From: Liolophura sinensis | Taxonomy: Eukaryota; Mollusca; Polyplacophora; Chitonida; Chitonidae | Direction: 5' to 3' | Assembly: GCF_032854445.1 (NCBI RefSeq) | Contig: NC_088303.1 | Span: forward strand, 4,225,501 to 4,289,500 | DNA: 64,000 bases | Translations under genes and position numbers: made by a program | The notes under the pieces: model-generated | The model's database searches: none | What the model saw: the letters and a program-made list of their open reading frames with translations, nothing else | Told to the model about the DNA's origin: nothing | Shown here: one piece after another, positions 12,859-23,872 of the stretch | Layout: every line of letters starts with the position of its first letter | Position numbering within the stretch: the first letter of the stretch is position 1

Positions 12859-12987
12859 TTTTTCCTCTGTCGATTTTTTGTACGCACAACACTGATCGGT
12901 TATTTCTTCGGCCATGTGGGCACGATATTCCATATAAAAGGCACCCGCTGTACTACCAGCTCCGACAAAATTGACAAGCGCAGGTAA
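12859..12987 (-). CDS. Orphan candidate exon, function unknown
   Basis: A 129-base open stretch between an acceptor-like CTGATGCAG and the donor GTAAGG, phase 0 at both ends, encodes LPALVNFVGAGSTAGAFYME followed by YRAHMAEEITDQCCAYKKST and EEK. The residue composition looks protein-like, unlike neighbouring open frames. No family was recognised and no partner exon was found, so it may be a chance open frame or a fragment of a mobile element. Confidence 0.25.
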
Positions 12988-14030
12988 CTGCATCAGGTTT
13001 TTAAATATTTTAAATATTAAAAATTTTTGATATGAAGTCGACATCACGTTTGGGTACATTAAAGGAAGGTATTGATGTGCTTTATTTATTTGATTGTTGT
13101 TTTCGGTGTATTGCACTTAGGGATACCAAAGGGTTTGGGGATATCACTACCATCCCAAGGTTGCTGGCAGAGCTACCACACTGGCCCCGAGTCACCGTGC
13201 TGCGATAGCGCGTTAACCATACACTCCCCCACGGAGATCACGTTTAAATAAAAATCTCAAAATTCATGCATTTTATGCAGATATCGTTTTGTTGATATTT
13301 TTACATTTTTTACATTAAATACATAGAATAAACAAAACAAAACAAAAAAACCCATTCAGGTTATGCGGTGGCTTAAACAATTATTTTTTCCTGCTGAACA
13401 GACTAACTCTTACAATATATTTTTTAATTAAATACAGATGAAGTAATAAATGTATTTGCATGCTGTATTTAGAAATACGGAGTATGTGCAGCAGCTAAAA
13501 ACAATCGGTGACTTCACTGTGCTTCAGCCTGTTGAATATGGCCCCAAAACTCCACCCTACAATCTCTGTTTGCATTGTATTCACTATAAAAACAACTGCA
13601 TATCGCGACTTGTTTGTAACTTACTAATGAACAGAGTCGTCGTCCTGGTATTATAAAATACACAGCGGTATAACTATTTGCTTAATGGAAGCTCGTTGGT
13701 TTGGTCAAAGTCTGTTTCTCCTGCTTAGTGTTACAGACATATAACAAAGAACACAACAACATCAACGCCACCTTAACCAGGACGATCCTAAAACTAGTAC
13801 TCAAAACTCAAGACGCTAAAGTGTACTCGATGTGTATAGCATGAATTCCACGTAAAATGAGCCACTGAAGCCAAATTTCAAAATAACATTTTTGGAACTC
13901 TTGTAGTAAATCCAAACAGAGCACTACCTAAAGCCCTGAAATTGACTGTAGCTTTTGAATATGCATGAGGTATTTGTCTTACGCGTGCTGAAAACTTCAA
14001 CCGGAAATTGTAGGCCTTTGTCACGAGGCC
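12988..14030. other. Non-coding stretch with SINE remnant
   Basis: A diverged SINE family B tail half is likely at about 13,078-13,200 (TTTATTTATTTGATTGTTGT..CCATCCCAAGGTTGCTGGCA). The rest is AT-rich, nothing recognised. Confidence 0.5.
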
Positions 14031-16620
14031 GGCGTACGCATGGTGAGATTTTACAGTCGCTAATCTGGACCCATCTTCAGCAAGGTAAGAGTTTTCAGCC
14101 CTAATTGATGGCTCATTTTGTAGATAAATTCACACTTTATAAAACACAGCCAGTTATTTTGTCAAACATTCGTTCAAAAAGCAACTTAGCTAGCCAAAAG
14201 TTTACGTGAATATCCTTGTTTATTCGTACGATTTTGGTGATTCCGTCACGAAAAGTGCTACTTTTTAAATATTGCAGTTCATGCAGTAGTCTTACTAAAG
14301 GGAGGATTAAAATACAAAGGCAAGTCGGTGTTAAGGGTCTTTTACATGAAAAATCGAGAGTTTAACGACAAATACAAATCCCACATAACCGTGACGGAAT
14401 CACGCAAACCGTGTGACGGAATCACTACCAATATGTGATTCCGTCACTTTCGCTTTACAATGCGAAGGACTTAATTAGAATATAAATACGGTATTGTTGT
14501 GCAATTTTAAAAAGCTCCGTTTAGCATATATGATGACAAAAGTACACATTGAACAAATCTGAGGTTAAAAAATAGGCCTGTTTGATTAATACAAACAAAC
14601 TATAACAACAATTATGTATCTGTTCAAAGCTCAATCTTGTTATATTGCAGCATGCCTAAATCAGCCGCAGAACGACAGAGGGATAGAAGGAACCGATTGA
14701 AAAGTGATGCTGAAGCATTGGAATTGTACCAAGAGAATGACAGGCTACGGAAGCAGGCGCGGAGGGCGCGGATGACAACTGCTGAGTTGGAAACTCTGCG
14801 AAATAAAACAATGCTGAATACCCGAGCATGGAGGGAAAGGAATATGGACACCACTGTGACTAGTACAGAGACACCGTCAGGTTCAGGCACACCTTACAGC
14901 TGTCCCCAAAGCAAGATAAAGCTATTGCTAAACACCAAGATAGCACAACATGTATGCTCCAGATGGACTTTGCCGAAAATTTTACGGCATCTTTTCAAGA
15001 CGAAATACAATCGGCCCATTGGCGACAGAGACAGCTCTCTATATTCACCATCATGACATGGGCAAGAGACGTTATTAGGTCGTCAGTGATTGTTTCAGAT
15101 GTGAAAGAACACGAAAAAAGAGCAGTATCAACATATACATATTTAGCTCTGAAGCAGATAAAACAACACTTTCCCTACGTGAAGACAGTGCTTATGTGGA
15201 CAGATGGACCTAGTAGCCAGTTTAAAAACAGGTACATCTTTTCGCTGATTGGGGAACTAGAGCGTGAACTCGATCTCAAAATCATTTGGAACTATTCTGC
15301 AACCAGTCATGGCAAAGGCCCGAATGATGGATTCGGTGGAAATGTCAAACGAATAGTGCAGAGAAAAGTTCTGAACAGACAAGCAGTCGTCAGCGACGCA
15401 GAATCATTTGCCACAGCAGTGATGTCTGCCACTCAGCAAATTCAGGTGACCGTACAGACTCAGCAGAATATAGATGACAGGTGTTCACAGCTTGATCTTG
15501 ACACGGTTTGGTCAACGACGCCAACAGTTCCGGGTACCATCAACATTCATCATGTTACCACATGTGGGACTGGAATGATTAAATCAAAATTCTACACTTC
15601 AGCACCGGATAGTAAGATACACAACATTGCCAAGCGATCTGATGCCGGCATGAATCGGAGACAGAGGCAGTTGACCAGGAACCATCATCTGAATCTGATG
15701 ATATTCCCCTTGCCCAACTTTCAGCCAGAAATGTGGAGTATCCATGTGCGAAATGTGGCTGGATCTTTGGCTCTTCCGATGATCCGAAAAAGGCGGAAGA
15801 TTGGCTGAAATGTCCTTGTGATAGATGGCTTCACGAGTCATGCGCTGAAGATAGTGGCATTATTGATGACAATGATCTGTTCACATGCGAACTCTGTATC
15901 TAATCCCAACTGTCGTTGTGCTACGCTCTTCAGAAATAATTGTACGGATAAATACAATGATACAGATGAAATCATTTTCTAAGAATTTATTGCATGTGTG
16001 TATACTCACCCATCTCATAACCTAAATACATGTTAAATTTGGTATCTTCAGAGTGCAATTTGTCATTGTTGCTGTTTATAGTTAAGGTGGTATCCGATTA
16101 AAGACGTTTATTTGGGTAGTAAGGATAATTTGTCTAACATGAAATTCAAATAAATGTATCGAATAATTGCGAGAACTAATTTTATTCCCATAGTTATGAT
16201 AAAATCGTACTCGTGATTCCGTCACGATAATTTTGTGATTCCGTCACAGCGGTATACTCAGTTTTTTTTTCTTGTTTGGTCTGTTTTCTATACAAAAAAG
16301 CTTCTAATATCTCGGCAGTTCATTGGCGCCTGCCAATGAATACTTTGTTTGCATGATTCCTGGTCACAGCTCGCACATTTTGGGTGAAATGTACTAGTGG
16401 TACAGAATGCACTTCCAAGTCATGTGATTCCGTCACGGAGATTTCAGAACTCCGGCCTATAAAAAAAATCCGGTATATGACACTGGTTTCTCAATAAAAT
16501 GTTGGGAATTTCACTGTCGTTGTTAAAAACAGTAAGTTTCTGTTCTGATCAGTGTGCGGTAACGTTGTAGCGCATATCAAAGAACCGCGACACCTTTGCA
16601 AATGTGATTCCGTCACGCTG
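14030..16620 (+). mobile_element. DNA transposon copy with eight 13-bp subterminal near-palindromes
   Basis: Eight exact copies of GTGATTCCGTCAC or its complement lie at 14,237, 14,391, 14,413, 14,435, 16,213, 16,235, 16,424 and 16,604 (starts), four on each side of a broken transposase-like reading frame. The motif is a near-palindrome (GTGA-5-TCAC), a typical form for transposase-binding repeats. The outer limits are approximate: no convincing terminal inverted repeat or target duplication could be fixed by eye. Confidence 0.78.
14652..15903 (+). pseudogene. Broken DDE-like transposase with C-terminal PHD-type finger
   Basis: Three pieces in three frames. The N-terminal piece from 14,652 (MPKSAAERQRDRRNRLKSDA) is a basic, coiled-coil-prone region. 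The core (about 14,900-15,650) has QMDFAENFTASFQDEIQSAH, MWTDGPSSQFKNRY and ATSHGKGPNDGFGG, with candidate catalytic Asp residues in MDFAEN and TDGPSSQ. The C-terminal piece (about 15,650-15,903) has CAKCGW..CPCDRWLHESC..CELC, a PHD/RING-like zinc finger. I know this architecture from uncharacterised repeated proteins in many invertebrate and fish genomes. Frame changes near 14,890 and 15,650 break it. Compared with those relatives, a long segment between the N-terminal piece and MDFAEN appears deleted. Confidence 0.82.
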
Positions 16621-16639
16621 GAATTCATGATAGGCAATT

Positions 16640-17460
16640 GACACAGAAAACTGGACTACCTTAGACCAGAACTCGGTTCTGGACGGTATTTCGACTCTGG
16701 AGTTGTCGGAACATCCTCAGTAAAGAGCTCGACTTCGGACTTGGTTGTCCTCAGCCAAGAAAGTCCAAGGTAACGAAAGCGGTTCCACACGAGATTTTCC
16801 TAACATCATCAGTCAAGGGTCTTATTTTAGAGGAATGTTTTTGGTCAGGACGTCCTCAAGAAGTGAGGTAATTTAGAAGAACAAGATGAGTAAACCGTGT
16901 ATCCGCATTCCCAACTACTTTGTTCAATGCTCGGGGGGTGGGGTGTATTAGCCAGGTATTAAGCATGACCAGCTTGTATTTCCCAGTGTGGGCGTGGTTA
17001 CTGTCAAATGTTAAACAATGACAGGTTATGTCTCCTAGCCTTGAAGTATTGTGGACTTTCCAAACATCAGCTCAGTGGAAGATACAATGATACACAATGA
17101 ATAAACGACTTTTCAAAAAATCCCAGTAATTCTAAGGTTCAGAGATTATATCATTTGTGATCAACAATCGTTTCTTAATAAAAACGTACAAATATATCAT
17201 GCAATATGTGAACCGCCAGGGTAGAGGCCTTCATGCAGCATAACGTTGGCGGCGGAAACATGGGTGAAATGGGTGGAAACAGGACAAAAAGCAGGGGAAA
17301 CCTTCCACCATCCGCAGGTTGCACACAGACCTTCAGCATAAGTCAGCATAATGTTAGTGATGTTTATATGGTATGGATATATTGATACACTTCAGCCAGA
17401 ATCTCCGCAGAGATGATGATGGTGTCAGAGAAGTTGCCTGTTACATTTTAGTATCCATTC
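16640..17460. other. Non-coding stretch
   Basis: Contains ACCTTCCACCATCCGCAGGT (about 17,300), a scrap of SINE family B. Otherwise nothing recognised. Confidence 0.5.
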
Positions 17461-17466
17461 GAAAAC

Positions 17467-17990
17467 ATTGATGGTGTTAGAGACGACCCATCGTTACACT
17501 TCAACCTGTGTCTCGTCAGATATGTTGATGGTATCGACCAATCGCTCTAAGGGTGGACGCAATATCAGACTCCTGCTGTATCTCGTCGGCGATGTTGATG
17601 GTATCGACCAATCGCTTCGAGGGAGGATGCAATATCAGACTCCTGCCTGTATCTGGTCGGCGATGTTGATGGTATCGACCAATCGCTACGAGGAGGATTC
17701 AATATCAGAATCCTGCCTGTATCTCGTCGGCGATGTTGATGGTATCGACCAATCGCTACGAGGAGGATGCAATATCAGACTCCTGCCTGTATCTCGTCGG
17801 CGATGTTGATGGTATCGACCAATCGCTACGAGGGAGGATGCACTGTTACATTTCAGCCAGTGTTTTGTTGGGGATGCTGATGGTATCGACCGATCGCTCT
17901 GAGGGAGGATGCACTGTCAGAATTCAGCCAGTACCTCGTCGGATAAGTTGATGGCATCGACCAATCGCTCTGAGGGAGGACGCACTGTCT
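17467..17990. repeat. 70-bp minisatellite
   Basis: About seven units (GATGTTGATGGTATCGACCA plus ATCGCTACGAGGAGGATGCA and so on). The start word is at 17,591, 17,662, 17,732 and 17,802. The ends are more diverged than the centre. Confidence 0.93.
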
Positions 17991-20900
17991 CACAAACACC
18001 GGGTTGTATAGACAGCAGGTCAACCCGGAGAACCACGGCCACAGTCTAACTTCCACTGCACTCAGGTTCTTTCAGTACCTGCCTTACGCTTCTCCAGCCT
18101 TGATGACCGGTCAGTGGACAATTCTGCATGTACAAAACAACTATACAAGCTATGCAATACATGTCGACGTTGTTGCTCAATTTTCACTTGGAGTTTTGGT
18201 ATCGTCGAGGGCGCCTGGACAGGAACAGTGTCTTGTATGGTCGACTTGTAGCAAGGGAGGACACACTGTCTCATGATAACCAACGGAGACATGCAGACAA
18301 GAGTTACCTCCCGTGTTATAAGCCGTTGTCTTTATTTGATCATGCGGATCATCTCTCGTGAAATTTTCAAGAAGTGTTTCCACCTGCAAGAAATTGAAGG
18401 ATAATCCGAAAAACGTCATGTTTTTGCCTCTACGAAAAATGTCTTTGTGAATAACCATAACACTAGTATATCAATTCCTAATTGCTCAGTAGTCAGTGAC
18501 CTTGTTAAGCTCTTACACCCCCTTAACTATTTGACACGACAACACCAGATTAGCAATTCGCATCAGGCCAAGGAGCACTTATAAAAATAAATGTTTACTT
18601 GTTTGATTTGTGCTTTCTGCCTAGATCAAGAATATTTCGCTTATAATACGGTAGTTAGGTTTTGCTTTTGGAGGAAATTGGAGCCAAGGAATAGCGAGAA
18701 AGGCATTAAAATCCATATGATGTTTTACAGTTACTCGTAAAATGTATGTATTTAAGAATGTCGCTCTTTATAACTACATAGCTCCACTGATAACGTGTGT
18801 CGGTGCCTACGCCTTTGAGAACATGTTGAACTTTAGCGATTGTTGACTTTGCAATTGTACGAATTAACCCGGGAACAAAACTGTGACACCCTCCGTCACA
18901 GACGACACCTTTTGACGACGTCATTAATTGAAATTAAGAAAATAAAAGAACTGGCGATGGCCTTTTGAAATGAATGCTGTGTAAGCCCCTGGTAAACAAA
19001 GACAGAATGTCAAAGAGTACGGTGTGGGTTCTGGCATGGTTGTGAGAAATATAGCCCGGGACTATGTGTATGATTTAGGCATACAGCGAAAATATCATAT
19101 TTGAGGTTGGGAAAGTGAATAAAATACAAAACATGGGCAATGGTCACAAACTACATGCTGCGGAATATCATCCCAATAAGAACTGTTACATTCCAGTCCT
19201 CTCTGGAACGAATATTATAAAAAACTTACTGCACTTAATCCATTCAAGAAACATATAATAAATATATAACTGATTATATACTTTATGTTGAAGTTGTACT
19301 AGGGATATACAAGGCGTATTCATGAAGATGCGCGCATCGTTAATTTGAGGGGAAAAGGTTAGAATTGTTTGAATAGCAAGTCTCAATGCTGTCATCATAA
19401 AGAGACCATGTCTAAGACAGCATACAGGCTTGTAACCCGGTCAGTGACAAGATACAACGATCAGTTACATAGATTATTAACTAAAAGAGTTCCCCTTGTC
19501 GTATTTGTTGACACCTACGATTGTTGCCAAACACATGTTCAAAATGTTGATAAAGAACTTAAGAAGCATTTTGTTTTGGCTTTAATTGTTTTGAGTATTT
19601 TTCCGATCATGCAGTCAGACAGGGTAACTCGTTAACGACGAATATGCATCCAGTGTTATTATATTTACAATGTGGATTCAAACACATCGAGAAATTATAA
19701 GTGTCCCGACATAACATTCCACTGAGTCACACTATCCTGACAATGGCTTTTCAATAAATACCTCTTGTCAAGTGAAAATAAATGAAGTTACTAATTATCT
19801 TAAATTCTGGCAAGAACACGGTTTTGGGGATTGCTTAATCCACATACGACGCCAGATCAGTTTACAGGACAAATGAGAGAATATTTTATTTCCATTTTTA
19901 AAGTATGAAGTACAACATGCTCTATGTATAATATTTTAATGAGAGCAAAACGCTGAGGAAGTACGGTATCCAGTTAGAGCGGCTTTCAGCTCATGCATGT
20001 ATGTGACAACAACATGTGATGTTTGTGAATTCACTCAGCATGAGTGTTACATTACTCAGCTGGTTCGTGTATGGGTTAGGCAGCAATTGTACACTATAGG
20101 GGCCTTGTTTATACACTATCATGTTTGGAGGCCAGCATGTGCGTGGTATGTTTACAAATAGGCTGCACCAAAATATATAGCTGTAGATAAACCAAAGAAT
20201 ATCAAAACAAAGTACAGTTACCTCTATATATAGGTCCTATGTATGATTAGTATAACGATAGGGCCACCGCGCCTAACCTGTCTATGGGCAACAGCTCTCA
20301 AGCTGGTTTTACTCGAGTAAATGTAGTCCACGTCAAAGTTATAGATTTTTCTGGGCGAAAAAGAAAAAGGCAGATAAATTCTAAAACATCGCTTGTCCTA
20401 TAACCGCTGAGTCCATAATATGTAAGTGAATTTTCATACAGTTTTTACAGTGGTATGCTCTATCACTGTTCAAACATAAGAAAGGCTTCACAGCAAACGT
20501 ATCCACTAGATAAGACAGTGAGGAACAATGGAATGTCGACTTCACTGTCCCCTCTGCGATATTCGGTACATAGGCTTGGTTTTATTAATGGAAATTACGC
20601 CCGACCCTTATCACATCAAGGGGAAGCTATTTATCAGTCAGAACATGGATTCGACCTCTGATTCGTTTTACTTCCACCGGTATAAGAAACAGATTATTGA
20701 TAAAAAGAGAACCTCATATATGAATGACGTGCGTCTAGGTATTGAAACACAACCTTCCACCATCCAAAATAAACGTTCGAAGTCAAAAATCGCAAGATCA
20801 TTTTCCAGAAGGAGTCAACAGATTTCAGGGATGGTGGAAAGACGCAAGGAATGAAGTCAAGCAATCAAGTCAGTATCCAAATCATGTACCATGCTAGTTC

Positions 20901-23490
20901 ATAAGTCGCCCTTAATTAAAATATGTGGAACTCGGTTAATTGCGTTTTGATTGTAACTGTTCATATATCCAGCGTGGCAATCTTGTTCAACACGATGAAT
21001 ACATTGCCCCTAGCCTCGGGCTAACTGATATAAGACAAATTTATGCATAAATGTGTACCATAATCAGATTACACAAAACACAACCCAACTTAATATCTGT
21101 TGGTAGAAATGTGTGCATTAAAGATGTACATAAACATATGCTATACTTGTGGTCTACACACACATATCTCTTTTTTAATTTCTTTTAATCTGGAATTTAA
21201 CAGATGGATAAATTCAAATTTTTCCAAAGAGAAAAGTCGTTCGTTTACACCGTGCATTTCTCCGCCCATAAAACTGCTTGCCATCTTGTAAGTGAAAAAA
21301 ATGTTGTCTTTCGTTTTTACAACAATCAAATTAATAAATAAATAGATAAATAAGTAAATAAATATATTCAAGGAAAACTGTAATACGAATCTTATCCATC
21401 CCTTATATAACTTACAGATTACCACTGGAAAAGCACGTATCCGCATATAGGCAGGACATTTAAGACATTGTTAACATCAATACCGTTAGGGCTAAAAAAA
21501 AAAACAACAAAGAAAACAGAGTAACCAAACAAACCTTGCTCCAAGTAAGACTCACTCAGCTGTCCGGCGTGTGGGTGGCGGTTCGAATACTAGCAATGGC
21601 TCCTTGTAGGGTTGTTCATGGTATGCCGCTTTCAGATTTACCTGAACAGGTGAGGAGTACGTCATAATCTGAAAGGTAGTTGATACATACTTAGCTGATT
21701 ACATCAATTACTGTAAGTCTACATGTCAATTGTGCATTCGTGTCAGCAGACTCAAATCATAATGTGGAGAGTGTCTACGTGTATATGGGTTGAGTAAGCC
21801 GTCTCTAATGATAATGTTATGCCCTCTACAACCTCTAGTATATACTGCCGGTTTACCTTGACTGGGGCAAGTACCCCTGTGGTATACCTTGGAGCATAGG
21901 CCCGGGGCCACACGTACATATGTGTTACCTGTTGCCTGAGGCGGGCTGTATTCCCAGACAGAACTACAGGTAGAGAGTCGGATGTTCGAACCGGCTGTTG
22001 GGTGTTTGTCTAGCTCGCTGTTCAGGCAGCCCGCATGCGCCAGTCAAACGCCGTTGTAAGCGTGACATAGCAATTAAGCAAAACACAAGAACAAAGGAAT
22101 GTTGATCCCTCGTGTTTTCTCTTTGCTGTCCAGTGATTCATCTGGGGAGAGACATACCAATGACTGCTTTCCGATGAGTTCGTACAATGTGAATGTATGC
22201 TGTACGTAAATAGAGGGACCATTCATACGCTGGTATACAAATCTACCACTTTATCATATATATATATGTACACTCGTATATCGACACTAAATTAAACATG
22301 TACGCGGGCAGTGTTCCAGCATGTGTTACGCGCTAGATGGTTTGATATGTATACAACTGTTATGAAAATATATTTATTTATTTTCTATTTGGCAAAGGTT
22401 TTACGCCGCCTTGAAGAACATTACACTTATTCAACGGAGAATGGATTAGCCTATGAACCATCACATTTGCTCAAAATTAAAATTTCTCTATATTACCGTA
22501 CTTCTTTATTTACATTTATCTTATCCCCTGTTATCAGGAAGAGTAACGATTAACCGCTTAGCAAGCCTCCTATTTATGTCCACTTCATTTTCAGCTGGGA
22601 GTAAGGAACTGGAAACATAACACTGCTTTTATTCCTGAAGCTATGGAAACCTGTTACAATTATTTCAAGAAAACAACTTTCCTCAGAATGACGTCTTCGA
22701 AATGTTGATTCTTAAGCGGTCAACGAAACAAATCTTTGGTAATTTAACTTTCCATACACAGTCTAGACAATAAACCTGGGGATTATATTTTACCCACTGT
22801 GTTTTGGATTGGTGAAAAGGATTTATTCCTTCGTTTAATTGTTTTGTTCTTGTATTCTCCATTTAATGTGTAATGAATGGTACAGAAATAGGTGCGATGC
22901 TGTTGTCTCTAATTTTGATAAAAGTTATACCTTCGGTAGCTTTGCAATCAACAAACATATTTGCATGTTGTATAAGATTGCCCGATTTTGTCTTAAATCC
23001 AAATTCCATGCATGCATACATCACTTTGTTCTTTGCATGTTTTTTAGAATAAAATACCGTTTTGATTTACAGCCATAAGAGTACAAATACGAACAATTCT
23101 ACTACTGCGTATTTCTTGAGCACACAGCTGTATACGAGCAAATAAATAAATAATGTGAGTTATTTGTGTTTTACTTGTGTCATTCACTTGGTCACATTTA
23201 GTACACCCTCCATTTTGCAGAACAAAAAAACTTCTTAGAAAGACAAAACAGGCGGTTTGATGGCTTTGTATTCAGTGTTTGTCTTGTTGAACCTATAGCT
23301 TTAATTGACCCGTTTCTTGTCGAATGTACATGTCATGCCATGCGTATTACTGATCCTTATGAAGATTTCTATACCATGCCACCAAATGGAAAACAAGAGT
23401 ACGTCATCAACACTACTGATCTTCAAATCGAGAGCAATATTATAAATTAGGATGCCTAAAATATACGTGGTGAATACCCATTTACATGTA
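17991..23490. other. Gene-poor stretch
   Basis: Only short open frames without recognisable domains. A SINE family B tail scrap lies at about 22,370-22,440 (TTTACGCCGCCTTGAAGAAC) and another around 18,596-18,650. AT-rich microsatellites at 21,330-21,365 and 22,255-22,270. Confidence 0.5.
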
Positions 23491-23505
23491 ACTCATTCAA
23501 GGGGA

Positions 23506-23857
23506 CCGGCCCGGATAGCACAGTTGGAAGAGCGCCCGCTTCGGGACCGGTAGATCCAGGATCAATCCTTGATCGAGTCACACCTAAGACTTTAAAAGAG
23601 GAAGTTGTAACTTCCTCGCTTGGCGTTCAGCATGAAGGGGATAGCACAACGACTGATCGACCCGTATCAGTATAATGGCTCGGGCGGGGCAACTTACTTG
23701 CCTTCGGTAAGTCGTCTCAGTGAAGCAGCACTAAATAAAAGAGCGATGGAAATCCGTCCTGCAACAAGGAGGCACATTACATGTACATGCATTCCTAATG
23801 ATTCGTCATATGACTGAAAAATTGTTGAGTACGACGTTAAACCCCAAGCACTCACTC
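23506..23857 (+). mobile_element. SINE family A, full-length reference copy with 15-bp TSD
   Basis: The tRNA-derived head contains an A-box-like TAGCACAGTTGG (about 23,516) and a B-box-like AGGATCAATCC. The body includes ACTTCCTCGCTTGGCGTTCA, and the 3' domain ends in TTGTTGAGTACGACGTTAAA plus CCCCAAGCACTCACTCACT. Flanked by ACTCATTCAAGGGGA at 23,491-23,505 and 23,858-23,872. This is the best full-length copy in the window. Confidence 0.94.
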
Positions 23858-23872
23858 ACTCATTCAAGGGGA

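Noticed and set aside
13995-16475. Possible terminal inverted repeats of the transposon (ACCGGAAATTGTAGGCC versus the complement of GGCCTATAAA..TCCGGT)
   Set aside because: The match is short and gapped and lies inside the outermost 13-mer on the right, so it cannot be the element end.
14237-16616. Idea that the eight 13-mers are a CRISPR-like array
   Set aside because: Spacing is irregular, copies are in both orientations, the genome is eukaryotic and they flank a transposase relic.
17468-17951. Repeated MLMVSTNR-type peptides
   Set aside because: By-product of the 70-bp satellite; frames change because 70 is not a multiple of 3.
20528-20854. 108-codon open frame with a basic C-terminus
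   Set aside because: No recognisable family or flanking exons; the basic stretch alone is not evidence.
23506-23590. tRNA gene
   Set aside because: Only the A- and B-box-like parts of a SINE head; it continues directly into the SINE body.
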